This document shows positions 38,703 to 48,551 of a DNA stretch of 64,000 nucleotides, in pieces. A program made the position numbers and the translations under genes. Under the pieces are notes generated by a model. That model was not told the DNA's origin and ran no database searches. It was given only the letters and a program-made list of their open reading frames with translations. Numbering within the stretch: position 1 is the first letter of the stretch; each line of letters begins with the position of its first letter. The stretch covers positions 2,102,001 to 2,166,000 of the forward strand of contig NZ_AP024355.1 in NCBI RefSeq assembly GCF_019704135.1. Reading direction: 5' to 3'. Source of the stretch: Desulfuromonas versatilis (GTDB lineage: Bacteria; Desulfobacterota; Desulfuromonadia; Desulfuromonadales; NIT-T3).

Positions 38703-39302
38703 ATGCTGGAGATTTTCCAAAAGGGGGGACCGCTGATGTACCCCATCCTCCTTTGTTCGGTGCTGGCCTTTGCCATTTTTCTGGAGCGCCTCTGGTGTTT
38801 CCACAGGATTCGCCGCGGCACCAGCCAACTGGTTCGGGAAATCGAAGGGCTGGTGATGAAAAGGCATACCGATGAGGCCCTGGTGGTCTGCCAGCGGGCC
38901 GGCACTCCACTGGCCAGGATCTACCTGGCGGCGCTGCGTTCCGTCGGCAAACCCCGCGACCAGATCAAGACCGTGGCCGAAGAGGTCGGCGCCCGGGAGG
39001 CGGCGCCGCTGGAGCGCTACCTGGGGCTTCTCGGTACCATTGCCAACATATCCCCGCTGCTCGGTCTGTTGGGGACCGTCATGGGGATGATCGATGCCTT
39101 CACGGTGATCTCCGTCCAGGGTGTCGGCACGCCGGCAACCCTCGGCGGCGGGATCTCCGAGGCGCTGATCACCACCGCTGCCGGCCTGGTGGTCGCCATC
39201 CCCACCATCCTGCTTCACAAGTACCTCACCAGCCGGGTTGACCGGATCACCCTGGAGATGGAGGAGTTCTCGCTGCATCTCGTCGATCTGCTGGGGAGCT
39301 GA
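38703..39302 (+). CDS. exbB: MotA/TolQ/ExbB proton-channel protein
   Basis: Inner-membrane channel subunit that, with ExbD, uses proton motive force to drive TonB- or Tol-type envelope work. 199 residues with three membrane helices (about 12-30, 108-128, 150-172). The conserved P-L-L-G-L-L-G-T-V-M-G-M and the third helix E-A-L-I-T-T-A-A-G-L-V-V-A-I-P are present. The next gene supplies the partner; no tonB, tolA or receptor is nearby, so Exb versus Tol is not settled. Confidence 0.9.
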   Translation: MLEIFQKGGPLMYPILLCSVLAFAIFLERLWCFHRIRRGTSQLVREIEGLVMKRHTDEALVVCQRAGTPLARIYLAALRSVGKPRDQIKTVAEEVGAREAAPLERYLGLLGTIANISPLLGLLGTVMGMIDAFTVISVQGVGTPATLGGGISEALITTAAGLVVAIPTILLHKYLTSRVDRITLEMEEFSLHLVDLLGS

Positions 39303-39306
39303 CCCG

Positions 39307-39717
39307 ATGGCCTTTCGCCGCAAAAGACGGGAAGATCCCAAGGTCGACCTCACGCCGATGGTCGACGTGGTTTTCCTGCTGCTGATTTTCTTCATGATTT
39401 CCACCACCTTCGTGGAAACTCCGGGAATCTCCATCAAGCTTCCCGAGTCTGGGTCCCAGGTGGTGGAAAAAGAACCCGAGGAAATCAAGATCTACCTGGC
39501 GAAAGACGGCCAGGTTTTTCTCAAGGACGCGCCGATCTCAGCCGAGAACCTGCAGCTGCGGCTGAGGGAGTATGGGGGCCGTGCCAAGGAAATGACCTTT
39601 CTGCTGCTGGCCGACAAGGAGGCCATGCACGGGAGGGTGGTTCAGCTGATGGACCTGGCCCGTGAGGCGGGGTTTGGCAAGCTGGCCATCGCCACGGAGC
39701 AAAGGAAGAAGCCTTGA
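39307..39717 (+). CDS. exbD: ExbD/TolR-family protein
   Basis: 136 residues: a cytoplasmic N-terminus ending D-L-T-P-M-V-D-V-V-F with the proton-carrying aspartate at the start of the single membrane helix (about 16-36), then a periplasmic domain. Begins four bases after exbB. Its stop overlaps the TTG start of the ROK kinase gene. Confidence 0.9.
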   Translation: MAFRRKRREDPKVDLTPMVDVVFLLLIFFMISTTFVETPGISIKLPESGSQVVEKEPEEIKIYLAKDGQVFLKDAPISAENLQLRLREYGGRAKEMTFLLLADKEAMHGRVVQLMDLAREAGFGKLAIATEQRKKP

Positions 39718-40673
39718 GGGAGAAACAGTTCGCCATCGGCATCGACCTGGGCGGGACCAACTGCCGGGCCGCCTTGGTGAGCCGCAGTGGCGAGCTCGGT
39801 CCCGCCCGGCGGATGGCTACCCGCATCGACAAGGGCCTGGCGGATTTTCTGCAGCGGCTTGAGGCGCTGGTAGCGGACCTGCTGGGCGAGGCCCGGCAGT
39901 TGGGGCAACCGGTCGAGGTCATCGGGCTGGGCGCACCCGGGGTCATTGCCGGCGACGGCAGCGTGGTCGTTTCGCCCAATCTCTCCCCCCTGGACGGTCA
40001 GCCTCTGGCCCTCACCCTGACCGAACGCTTCAGCCTGCCGGTGACGGTGCTCAACGATGCCAACGCCATCGCCTGGGGCGAGGCCCAGGCCGGGGCCGGT
40101 CGGGAATTGGAATCCTTTATCGCCATCACCCTGGGGACCGGGGTCGGCGGCGGCCTCATCATCAACCGCCGGGTCTGGCTCGGTGCCGACGGGGCCGCCG
40201 GTGAGGTGGGGCATCTTACCATCGAGCCCCAGGGGCGCCCCTGCGCCTGCGGCAGTCGCGGCTGCCTGGAGCAGTATGCGTCGGCCTCCGCCATGGTCGC
40301 CAGCGCCCGGGAACTTCTGCCGCGGTCAAAAGGGAGCCTGCTCGGGTCGGTCGCCGAAGGGGAGCTCACCAGCGCCCGGATCGCCGAGGCCGCCCGCCGC
40401 CGGGACCGGGTTGCCTTGGCCGCGCTGGAGATCGCCGGCCGCAGTCTCGGCCAGGCTCTGGCCGGGATCGCCAATCTTTTGAATCTTGAAGGCGCGGTAA
40501 TCACCGGTGGGGCGAGTGAGTGCCTGGACCTGCTCAGGCCGACCATGGAGCGGGAAATCGCCGCCCGGGCCTTTGCCATTCCCGCCAGGCGGCTGCGAAT
40601 TCTGCGCGGCACCCTCGGTGACGATGCCGGCATCCTCGGCGCCGCTCTGCACGGATTGGCGCGGATTGCCTGA
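39714..40673 (+). CDS. ROK-family sugar kinase (likely glucokinase)
   Basis: 319 residues. ATP site I-G-I-D-L-G-G-T-N at the N-terminus, catalytic N-D-A-N-A near residue 107, and the ROK zinc motif G-H-L...C-A-C-G-S-R-G-C-L-E near 165-185. It starts with TTG at 39714, overlapping the exbD stop by four bases, with AAGGAAG upstream. Followed by phosphofructokinase, which supports a glycolytic role, though the sugar is not proven. Confidence 0.9.
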   Translation: MREKQFAIGIDLGGTNCRAALVSRSGELGPARRMATRIDKGLADFLQRLEALVADLLGEARQLGQPVEVIGLGAPGVIAGDGSVVVSPNLSPLDGQPLALTLTERFSLPVTVLNDANAIAWGEAQAGAGRELESFIAITLGTGVGGGLIINRRVWLGADGAAGEVGHLTIEPQGRPCACGSRGCLEQYASASAMVASARELLPRSKGSLLGSVAEGELTSARIAEAARRRDRVALAALEIAGRSLGQALAGIANLLNLEGAVITGGASECLDLLRPTMEREIAARAFAIPARRLRILRGTLGDDAGILGAALHGLARIA

Positions 40674-40829
40674 TCCGCCACCCGCCGGTTCGATCTTTCG
40701 GTGCTTTTCGGCAGCCCACGGGTGGCTGTTCCGGACCTTCCCCCAACCTGCCCCCCATGCCATGGTTTCGCAGCGGGCCCTCCCGGGCCCGGCGCGGCCA
40801 TTGTCCACTGTCTCAAGGAGGAGGAATTC

Positions 40830-41918
40830 ATGAGCAAGACCATTGCCATACTGACCGGAGGGGGCGACTGCCCTGGATTGAACGCGGTTATTCGCGGTGT
40901 GGTGCGCGCGGCCACCCTCGAGAGGGGCTGGCGGGTAATCGGCATCGAGGACGGTTTCGACGGGTTGGTGGACGGCCCCCGGGTCCGCGAACTCGACCTG
41001 GCGGCGGTGCGGGGCATTCTTCCCCGTGGTGGGACCATCATCGGTACCAGCAACCGGGGCAATCCCTTTCAGTACCCGGTTATGGAAGCCGGGGAAACCC
41101 GGCTGATCGACGTCTCCCGGCGGGTCCTGGACAATTTCCGGAAACTGGGCGCCGAGGCGCTGGTTGCCGTGGGCGGCGACGGCACTTTGAAGATCGCCGA
41201 CCGGCTCAACGAACTGGGTCTGCCCGTCGTCGGGGTACCCAAGACCATCGACAACGACCTGCGCGGAACCGACGTGACTTTCGGCTACAACACCGCAGTG
41301 GGGATCGTCACCGAGGCCCTCGACCGGCTCCATACCACCGCCGAAAGCCACCAGCGGGTCATGGTCGTCGAGGTAATGGGGCGCGATGCGGGCTGGATTG
41401 CCCTCGAGTCGGGCCTGGCCGGCTCCGCCGACGTGATATTGATCCCGGAAATTCCCTTCCAGATCGACAGTGTCTGCCAGGCCATCCAGCGGCGCCGCGA
41501 GCGGGGCAACAAGTTCTCCATCGTGGTGGTCGCCGAGGGTGCCTTCCCCCTGGGGGGCGACAAGGTAGTGCAGAAATCGGCCGTCGAAAATGCAGGCATC
41601 GAGAGGCTGGGCGGCATCGGGCACTTCGTCGCCCGGGAGATCGGCCGCTGCCTGACCATGGAGACCCGGGTGGTGGTCCTCGGGCACGTCCAGCGTGGCG
41701 GGTCGCCTTCGCCCTTTGACCGGATTCTCGGCTCGCGTTTCGGTGTGAAGGCCGTCGAACTGATCGAAGAACGCGGGTTCGGGAAGATGGTCGCCCTGCG
41801 CGGGCGGGATGTGGTCTCGGTGGCGATTCGCGATGCCGTGGGTTCGCTGAACCTGGTCGATCCCAAGGGTGACCTGATCCGCACCGCCGAGGAACTCGGG
41901 ATCATGACGGGACGCTGA
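40830..41918 (+). CDS. pfkA: 6-phosphofructokinase
   Basis: Phosphorylates fructose-6-phosphate. 362 residues from ATG 40830 with a very strong AAGGAGGAGG site. The phosphate-donor signature is mixed: G-G-D-G-T (Gly118, ATP-type) with P-K-T-I-D-N-D (Lys138, where classical ATP enzymes have Gly). This pairing is found in the mixed-substrate group III enzymes. M-G-R-D-A-G-W-I and H-V-Q-R-G-G-S-P-S are intact. Confidence 0.93.
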   Translation: MSKTIAILTGGGDCPGLNAVIRGVVRAATLERGWRVIGIEDGFDGLVDGPRVRELDLAAVRGILPRGGTIIGTSNRGNPFQYPVMEAGETRLIDVSRRVLDNFRKLGAEALVAVGGDGTLKIADRLNELGLPVVGVPKTIDNDLRGTDVTFGYNTAVGIVTEALDRLHTTAESHQRVMVVEVMGRDAGWIALESGLAGSADVILIPEIPFQIDSVCQAIQRRRERGNKFSIVVVAEGAFPLGGDKVVQKSAVENAGIERLGGIGHFVAREIGRCLTMETRVVVLGHVQRGGSPSPFDRILGSRFGVKAVELIEERGFGKMVALRGRDVVSVAIRDAVGSLNLVDPKGDLIRTAEELGIMTGR

Positions 41919-42140
41919 CCCGCTGTGCTGCAGGCCGGCAGCAGGGCGAAGGGTACCGCTGTTCTTGCCCCCCTTGTGGGTGGAGATTGGGGCGGGTAAA
42001 ATCCCGATTCAGTGGGGGGGATTTCATTTCATTGAATTTAATGGCCGGAAAATTGCATTTAATGGGTTTCCGACAGAGAAGACTCTTCTCGGGTGCGAAT
42101 TTTTTCAATGGCCGTCAACCAACTTCAAGGGACTTGGAAC

Positions 42141-44138
42141 ATGGGTAACAGGGATTCACAGGACGGAATCGCCAGGCACTGGATCTATGCCATGGGGGGC
42201 CTTCTGCTTGGCGTCTCGGCGCCGGTCGGCTGGATTCTGCTGCGCCTTTGTCTATTCTGGGATCAGCAGCTGGGCATCTGGCAGCAGGTGATCGGCGACC
42301 TTGCCCAATCGAGCGAACACATAGCCCTGTACTGCTACATGGGCGGAGGCACCGCCGTGGTTCTTGGCCTGTGCGGCTTTTTCATCGGCAAGGCCACCCA
42401 GCAGGTGCACGAGAGGGCCCGCAGCCTGGACGAGGCCAATCGCGCCATTGCCCAGCAGAAGGGGGAGTTCGAGCGCAGGTTCAGGGATCTGGACAACAGC
42501 ATCAAGAACTTCCACTCCATCAATACCCACATCCAGAAATCCATCGACCAGCGCGAGGTGCTGAAACTGGCCGCCGATGGCCTGCACGAGGTCCTCGGCT
42601 ACGACCGCGTCAACGTGCTGATGGTCAACGCAGGCCGCAACGCCCTCGAGTTTCATGCCAGCAGGGGGGCGGGGAGCCAGGGCGATTCGGACCTCAGCCT
42701 GCCCCTGGATGCCAGGGCCGGGGCCCTCTACAAATGCATCAGCGAAAAACGCATCATCCTGGTGGAGGATATCGCCGGCTCAGGGCCGGATTTCCGCCTG
42801 AAGCCCCCCTGTGACAAGATCCCCCAGCTGCGCTCGCGAAGCTTTATTCTCTGTCCGATCATCGTGCGCGACGAGGCGATCGGCCTGTTCGGGGTGGACA
42901 ACCGCAAGGGGCGCAAGAAGCTCGACGACACCGACCTCGACACGGTCAAGCTGTTCGCCGACCAGGTCTCCTCGACCCTGACCAAGATCAACCTGCTGGA
43001 GGCGGTGGAGACCCTCACCGACGAGCTCGAGCACACTTTTGCCGAACTGCTCAAGTACCGCGAGGAGCATTCCAGGCTCGACCGCTCCCTCAAGCAGGCC
43101 GCCGGGTCCACCGGCGAGGCGATCATGGACATCGCCGGCGCCGCGGACGTGGTGCGCGAGGCGGTCGACGCGACCCGCTCCTCGGCGGGAGAGATATCCG
43201 TCTCCATCGAGCAGGTTTCCCAGAACCTCAACCAGATCAGCGACTTCATGGACAATTCCATTTCCGCCATGAACGAGATCTCGGCCACCATCCGCCAGGT
43301 GGAAGAGGGCGCCGTGCGTTCCCATTCCATGTCCCAGACGGTCAAGCAGCACGCCGAAAAGGCCGTGGATTCGGTGAAAAACGCCCTGGCCGGACTCACC
43401 GGCATCTCCGCGGCGGTGGAATCGGCGGTCAGCACCATCAGCCAGCTCTCGCAGAAGAGCGAGCAGATCGACAGCATCACCGGGGTCATCACCGACATCA
43501 CCCAGAAAACCAACCTGCTGGCCCTCAATGCCGCCATCATCGCCGCCCAGGCAGGCGAGCACGGGCGCTCCTTCGCGGTGGTGGCGGACGAGATCCGCAG
43601 CCTTTCCAACGAAGCCGCCAAGTCGACCGGAGCGATCACCCAGATCGTCAACGAGATCAAGGACCATACCGGACGCACCGTCGACCAGATCGGCAAGACA
43701 CGGGCCCTGGTCAAGGACGGGATGAGCCTGGGCGAGGGGGTAGGGCTGGCCCTGCAGCAGATCCTCGAGCGCGCGACCCCCGCCATGGAAATGGCCCACG
43801 GCATCCGCAAAGCCACCCAGGAGGTCTCCATCAGTGTCGGATCCGTGACAACCTCCATCGAGAAACTCGGCGAGATGTCCGCCCAGGTTTCCTCCGCTTC
43901 GGGGGAGCAGGCCCAGGGGACCCGCAGCATCGTCCAGTCCATCGAGGAAGTCAAAAATATGGCGGACGATATGGCCATTGCCACCGACAAGCAGAAGCGC
44001 AATATCCAGGAGATCGAAGGGGCGGTGGGCTCGGTCAGCGAGATCGTGCTGCGGATTTTCGACGAGATGGAGGAGCGGCGCAAGCGCAGCCGCGAGGTCA
44101 TCGACAAACTGGAGCGGCTCAAGGAGGTGGGCAGCTGA
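42141..44138 (+). CDS. methyl-accepting chemotaxis protein with GAF domain
   Basis: About 665 residues from ATG 42141 (earlier GTG 42093 and ATG 42108 lack ribosome sites). Two membrane helices (about 14-38 and 57-80) with only a short periplasmic loop; coiled coil (about 85-125); GAF domain (about 130-275) that should sense a cytoplasmic signal; then the signalling rod. The hairpin tip reads N-L-L-A-L-N-A-A-I-I-A-A-Q-A-G-E-H-G, a variant of the usual A-A-I-E-A-A-R-A-G-E. No HAMP domain or C-terminal receptor pentapeptide is seen. Confidence 0.9.
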   Translation: MGNRDSQDGIARHWIYAMGGLLLGVSAPVGWILLRLCLFWDQQLGIWQQVIGDLAQSSEHIALYCYMGGGTAVVLGLCGFFIGKATQQVHERARSLDEANRAIAQQKGEFERRFRDLDNSIKNFHSINTHIQKSIDQREVLKLAADGLHEVLGYDRVNVLMVNAGRNALEFHASRGAGSQGDSDLSLPLDARAGALYKCISEKRIILVEDIAGSGPDFRLKPPCDKIPQLRSRSFILCPIIVRDEAIGLFGVDNRKGRKKLDDTDLDTVKLFADQVSSTLTKINLLEAVETLTDELEHTFAELLKYREEHSRLDRSLKQAAGSTGEAIMDIAGAADVVREAVDATRSSAGEISVSIEQVSQNLNQISDFMDNSISAMNEISATIRQVEEGAVRSHSMSQTVKQHAEKAVDSVKNALAGLTGISAAVESAVSTISQLSQKSEQIDSITGVITDITQKTNLLALNAAIIAAQAGEHGRSFAVVADEIRSLSNEAAKSTGAITQIVNEIKDHTGRTVDQIGKTRALVKDGMSLGEGVGLALQQILERATPAMEMAHGIRKATQEVSISVGSVTTSIEKLGEMSAQVSSASGEQAQGTRSIVQSIEEVKNMADDMAIATDKQKRNIQEIEGAVGSVSEIVLRIFDEMEERRKRSREVIDKLERLKEVGS

Positions 44139-44164
44139 GGCTGCCTGGGGATGCCGAATCGGTG

Positions 44165-44193
44165 AAGGGGTGCGGGCGACCGCACCCCTTTTT
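44165..44193 (+). terminator. terminator after the chemoreceptor
   Basis: AAGGGGTGCGG-GCGA-CCGCACCCCTT followed by TTT, 26 bases after the stop. Confidence 0.88.
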
Positions 44194-44217
44194 GTTTGGC
44201 GATGGACTCCGAGTGGG

Positions 44218-45171
44218 CTACTTCCTCGGTGGATGCGCCGACCGAGCGGTTTTTCCTGGTACCCGGTGCTGGTCGCGGCAGGCCTCCCGCCCCGGGCAGT
44301 CGGGCAGTTCGCAAGGCTCGATGTGGATGATGACGTCGGAGCCCAGGATCTCGTGCTCGATCTTTTTTTCCAGCTGATCGGCGATCCGATGGGCTTCGGC
44401 CACGCTGAGATGCCGGCAGACCGTCAGGTGGAAATCGAGAAGTTTCTGCGACCCGGCGCGCCGGGTGCGCAGATTGTGGTAGCCGAGGGGCTCGCCGGGG
44501 AAATTCTCGATGATGTCGACCACCTTCTGCAGAACCGGGGTCGGCAACTCGGCATCGAGCACGTCCTCCATGCCGTGGCGCACCAGGCCGAGGGCCTCGT
44601 AAAGGATGTAGAGCCCAACCAGCAGGGAAAGCACGGGGTCCAGCCAGGGGACGGCGAAGATGCTGATCAGCGCCAGGCCCACCATCAGTGCCAGGTTGGT
44701 GTAGACGTCCATGGCGAAATGCAGCGAGTCGGCCTTGAGAGCCGAAGAGTCCGTGGCGGCGGCGACCCGCTTCAGGTGGCGGCTGATGAAAAAGGAGGCG
44801 GCGGTGCTGATCCCCAGCACCAGGATGCCGCCGCCGAGCCGCTCCGGCTCCACTCCCCGATACAGCCGGCGGGCCGATTCAAAGATGATCCAGGCCCCCG
44901 ATAAGGTGATGACGGTGGCCTGGAGCAGGGTGGCGAGGGTTTCGTATTTGCCGTGGCCGAAGGGGTGACGTTCGTCGGCCGGTTTTTCGGCCTGGCGGAT
45001 CGCCATGTAGTTCACCCCCGACATCAGGATGTCGAGCAGCGAGTCGATGGCGGAGGAGAGCACCGCCAGGGAGCCGCTCAGCACCCCGGCGAAGAGCTTG
45101 AGCACCGCCAGGCAGAAGGCCGTGGCGATTGCCAGGCGGGCCGCGCCGATCTTGTCGGGCAGTCGGGTCAT
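44218..45171 (-). CDS. cation diffusion facilitator (FieF-like metal exporter)
   Basis: 317 residues, six membrane helices in the first 200 and a cytoplasmic metal-binding domain. The transport site is D-S-L-L-D (DxxxD, helix 2) with H-F-A-M-D (HxxxD, helix 5), the combination of the zinc/iron exporter FieF. The C-terminus has a Cys-rich tail (C-E-L-P-D-C-P-G-R-E-A-C) not usual in FieF, which may tune metal sensing. Metal identity is inferred. Confidence 0.88.
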   Translation of the reverse strand: MTRLPDKIGAARLAIATAFCLAVLKLFAGVLSGSLAVLSSAIDSLLDILMSGVNYMAIRQAEKPADERHPFGHGKYETLATLLQATVITLSGAWIIFESARRLYRGVEPERLGGGILVLGISTAASFFISRHLKRVAAATDSSALKADSLHFAMDVYTNLALMVGLALISIFAVPWLDPVLSLLVGLYILYEALGLVRHGMEDVLDAELPTPVLQKVVDIIENFPGEPLGYHNLRTRRAGSQKLLDFHLTVCRHLSVAEAHRIADQLEKKIEHEILGSDVIIHIEPCELPDCPGREACRDQHRVPGKTARSAHPPRK

Positions 45172-45201
45172 CAGGGAGGCTCCGCGGGGGCTGAGGAGGG
45201 G

Positions 45202-45717
45202 CTAGCCTTCGATACCGCAGGCCCGGTTCCAGCTCTGGAAGCCATCGCCCTCGATGGCCCAGAACGATTCGATCCGCGCCGCGTAGAAATCCAGGTCGGC
45301 GCAGTCCCGGCCGATCTCCGTCAGCAGCTCCGCGCTGACCTTGCCGCTGCTCTGGCAGTATTCGTAAAAGGCCCGCACCCCTTCCAGGATCCCCTGCAAT
45401 TCCTTCATGTTGGGTTCCAGGGTCTTAACGATGTACCAGTTGCCGGCAAACTGCCGGACCCTGCCGGGGGCCAGTTGGAAGATATTCTCCCGGCGGTCGG
45501 GGATGATGAATTCGCGCAGAAAGTAGTCTGCCCCGTAGGCCAGGGCGCTGGCCTGCTCGGGGCCGAGCCCGCAGCGTTCGACCTGATTCAGGTAGAAGGT
45601 GCGCAGAAAATCGCTGCACAGCCGGTCGACCCGGATCTCGTCCTGCAGGTTGTCGATGGCGAAGTTCTCCTGGGCGAATTCGGGCACGCCAGGATAGCTG
45701 TTTGTCGTTGCGGTCAT
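45202..45717 (-). CDS. hypothetical protein, 171 residues
   Basis: Not recognised as a known family. Predicted soluble and mostly helical, without signal or membrane segment. Distinct patches: A-Y-G-A-D-Y-F-L-R-E-F-I-I, G-N-W-Y-I-V-K-T-L-E-P and Y-E-Y-C-Q-S-S-G-K-V. GGAGG lies six bases before ATG 45717. It follows nothing upstream and precedes the CDF gene by 30 bases, so the two probably share a transcript. Confidence 0.75.
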   Translation of the reverse strand: MTATTNSYPGVPEFAQENFAIDNLQDEIRVDRLCSDFLRTFYLNQVERCGLGPEQASALAYGADYFLREFIIPDRRENIFQLAPGRVRQFAGNWYIVKTLEPNMKELQGILEGVRAFYEYCQSSGKVSAELLTEIGRDCADLDFYAARIESFWAIEGDGFQSWNRACGIEG

Positions 45718-45814
45718 GAAATCCTCCTGTTATCGAGGCCTTTCATAACACCGCCGTGGCTTTGCGGTCAAGGGCAAACCCTTTTCGGGGTGCAACTCGG
45801 GGTTTCAGGTTTTA

Positions 45815-45843
45815 TTTACATCGGCCGGCCGGTTTGTTAACAT
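45815..45843 (+). promoter_or_regulatory. promoter of mutS
   Basis: TTTACA (45815-45820), a 17-base spacer and TAACAT (45838-45843). The predicted start is about 90 bases before ATG 45939. Confidence 0.5.
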
Positions 45844-45938
45844 AACGCGGCTTTGCCGGCCGCGTTTCGAAGCCGGGGCCGGTAATCTCCGTCACCAAGA
45901 ATTATGCGCCTTTTTTCTGTTTCGAGGTAGTTTCCCGC

Positions 45939-48548
45939 ATGACCAGCATGACCCCGATGATGCGCCAGTACCTGGAGATCAAGTCCCAGTACAGCGACGC
46001 CATCCTGTTTTTCCGCCTCGGCGACTTCTACGAGATGTTCCTGGACGACGCGGTCACCGCCTCGCGCGTCCTCGATATCACCCTGACCTGCCGGAACAAG
46101 GGGGCCAGCGAAGAGATCCCCCTGTGCGGCATCCCCTTCCACAGCTCCCAGCCCTATATCGCCAAGCTGGTGGAAAACGGCTACAAGGTGGCCATCTGCG
46201 AACAGGTGGAGGACCCCCGGGCCGCCAAGGGGATTGTCAAGCGCGAGGTGGTGCGGGTGGTCACGCCGGGGCTGGTGGTGGACACCGACACCCTGCAGCC
46301 CAAGGAGAACAACTACCTCATGGCGCTGTGCCCCGGCGAGGGGCGCTGGGGCATCGCCGTGCTGGATATCACCACCGGCGAATTCCGGGTCACGGAAACC
46401 GCCGACCGCGAGGGGTTGGCCAGCGAGCTGACCGCATTCAACCCGCGGGAGGTTCTGCTGCCCGGCGACGACGGCGGCAGGGCTCTGGAAAAATGGCTCG
46501 GCCACCACCTGGCGGGGCGCATGGTCAACCCCCTCCCCGATTGGGTGTTCGAGCTCGACCGGGCCGAGGGGCAGCTGCTCGGTTTCTTTGGCTGCTCCTC
46601 CCTCGAGGGGTTCGGCTGCGCCCATCTGCCCGGCGCCATCCGCGCCGCCGGGGCCGTGCTGCACTACCTGGAGGAGACCCAAAAGGGGACGGTAACCCAC
46701 ATCCGCGCCCTGAGCACCTACCACGCCCAGGACTTCATGGTCCTGGACGAGGCCACGCGGCGCAATCTGGAGCTGACCGCGGCCCTGCAGGGGGGCAGGC
46801 GCGGCTCGCTGCTCGGCGTGCTCGACCGGACCGTGACCGCCATGGGCGGGCGCAAGCTGCGCAAATGGATCAACGCCCCGCTGCTGGACGTCGAGCGGAT
46901 TCGCAGCCGTCACCAGGCGGTGGCCGAACTGGTGGAAAAAAGCCTGATCCGCGAGGATCTGCGCCGGGCTCTCGACGGGGTCTACGACCTGGAGCGGCTC
47001 AACGCCAAGATCTCCATGGCCACCGCCAACGCCAAGGACCTGGTGGCCCTGCGCAGCTCCCTGGAGCGCCTGCCGGGGGTGCTCGAGCTGCTGGGCTCCC
47101 TGGCGAGCCCGCTGCTGGGCGAACTGCAGGCGGACGTGGACCCCCTGGAGGATGTCTGCGAGGCGGTCTCCCGGGCCATTGTCGACGATCCCCCCTTCGT
47201 GCTGCGCGAAGGCGGGCTGATACGCGACGGCTACGATGCGGAGTTGGACGAGCTGCGCTCGATCAGCCGGGAAGGCAAGGGGTTTATCGCCCGGCTGGAG
47301 AGCCAGGAACGCGAACGGACCGGGATCGGCAGCCTCAAGGTGCGCTTCAACAAGGTTTTCGGTTACTATATCGAGGTGACCAAAACCCAACTGACCAGGG
47401 TGCCGGAGGATTACCAGCGCAAGCAGACCCTGGCCAACGCCGAGCGCTTCATCACCCCCTCGCTGAAGGAATACGAGGAGAAGGTTCTCGGTGCCGAAGA
47501 CCGCATCGTGCAGATCGAGTACGACCTGTTTCAGCAGCTGCGCCAGCAGGTCGCCCTGCAGGGCGGGCGCATCCAGGAGAGCGCCGATCGGCTGGCCAGC
47601 CTCGATGTGCTGCTGGCGCTGGCCGAGATCGCTCACGAACGCAACTACGTCGCCCCGCAGATGGACGAGAGCGGCGACCTGGTTATCGAGGAGGGGCGCC
47701 ACCCGGTCATCGAGGCCATGAGCCTGTCCGAGCGTTTCGTGCCCAACGACCTGGTGATGGACACCCGGGAAAATCAGCTGCTGATCATCACCGGCCCCAA
47801 CATGGCGGGCAAGTCGACCTTCATGCGACAGGTGGCCCTGGTCGTGCTCATGGCCCAGATGGGGAGCCTGGTGCCCGCCCGCTCGGCGCGCATCGGGATC
47901 GTCGACCGGATCTTCACCCGGGTGGGGGCCAGCGACAACCTGGCGCGGGGGCAGTCCACCTTCATGGTCGAAATGACCGAGGCGGCCAACATCCTCAACC
48001 ATGCCACCCCGCGCAGCCTGATCGTTCTCGATGAGATCGGCAGGGGGACCTCGACCTTTGACGGCATCAGCATCGCCTGGTCGGTGGCCGAATATTTGCA
48101 CGACAATCCGCAGGTGGCCGCCAAGACGCTGTTCGCCACCCATTATCACGAACTGACCGATCTGGCGGTGACCCGGGAGCGGGTCAAGAACTACAACATC
48201 GCCGTCAAGGAATGGAACGAGCAGATCATCTTCCTGCGCAAGATCGTCAAGGGGGGCGCGAGCCATTCTTACGGGATCCAGGTGGCGCGGCTCGCCGGGC
48301 TGCCCAAGGCGGTGATCGAGCGGGCCCGCGAAGTGCTCAAGAACCTCGAGTCCGGCGAGTACGAAACCCAGGGGCAGCCGCGCCTGGCCCGGGGCAAGCA
48401 GGGCGGCCGAGCCAAGGTGGCCCCCCAGATGTCTCTGTTCGACAGCAGTCCCGACCTGCTGCGGCAGCGCCTCGATGAAGTGGACGTGAGCGTCCTGACT
48501 CCTCTGGAAGCCTTGAACCTTTTGGACCAGCTGAAGAAATTGGTGTGA
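45939..48548 (+). CDS. mutS: DNA mismatch repair protein MutS
   Basis: Mismatch recognition ATPase. 869 residues with the mismatch-binding motif [11 protein letters not shown] near residue 25 (the Phe and Glu that contact the mismatch), the lever and clamp region, Walker [10 protein letters not shown] near 619, Walker [10 protein letters not shown] and H-Y-H-E-L. Complete and colinear with the family. It heads a run with the amidase, glnD and xerD. Confidence 0.98.
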   Translation: MTSMTPMMRQYLEIKSQYSDAILFFRLGDFYEMFLDDAVTASRVLDITLTCRNKGASEEIPLCGIPFHSSQPYIAKLVENGYKVAICEQVEDPRAAKGIVKREVVRVVTPGLVVDTDTLQPKENNYLMALCPGEGRWGIAVLDITTGEFRVTETADREGLASELTAFNPREVLLPGDDGGRALEKWLGHHLAGRMVNPLPDWVFELDRAEGQLLGFFGCSSLEGFGCAHLPGAIRAAGAVLHYLEETQKGTVTHIRALSTYHAQDFMVLDEATRRNLELTAALQGGRRGSLLGVLDRTVTAMGGRKLRKWINAPLLDVERIRSRHQAVAELVEKSLIREDLRRALDGVYDLERLNAKISMATANAKDLVALRSSLERLPGVLELLGSLASPLLGELQADVDPLEDVCEAVSRAIVDDPPFVLREGGLIRDGYDAELDELRSISREGKGFIARLESQERERTGIGSLKVRFNKVFGYYIEVTKTQLTRVPEDYQRKQTLANAERFITPSLKEYEEKVLGAEDRIVQIEYDLFQQLRQQVALQGGRIQESADRLASLDVLLALAEIAHERNYVAPQMDESGDLVIEEGRHPVIEAMSLSERFVPNDLVMDTRENQLLIITGPNMAGKSTFMRQVALVVLMAQMGSLVPARSARIGIVDRIFTRVGASDNLARGQSTFMVEMTEAANILNHATPRSLIVLDEIGRGTSTFDGISIAWSVAEYLHDNPQVAAKTLFATHYHELTDLAVTRERVKNYNIAVKEWNEQIIFLRKIVKGGASHSYGIQVARLAGLPKAVIERAREVLKNLESGEYETQGQPRLARGKQGGRAKVAPQMSLFDSSPDLLRQRLDEVDVSVLTPLEALNLLDQLKKLV

Positions 48549-48551
48549 CCC

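Noticed and set aside
45837-48266. 809-codon minus-strand open frame opposite mutS
   Set aside because: Composition is His/Gly/Pro/Asp-rich without domain pattern, a typical shadow of a GC-rich gene. The plus strand is clearly MutS.
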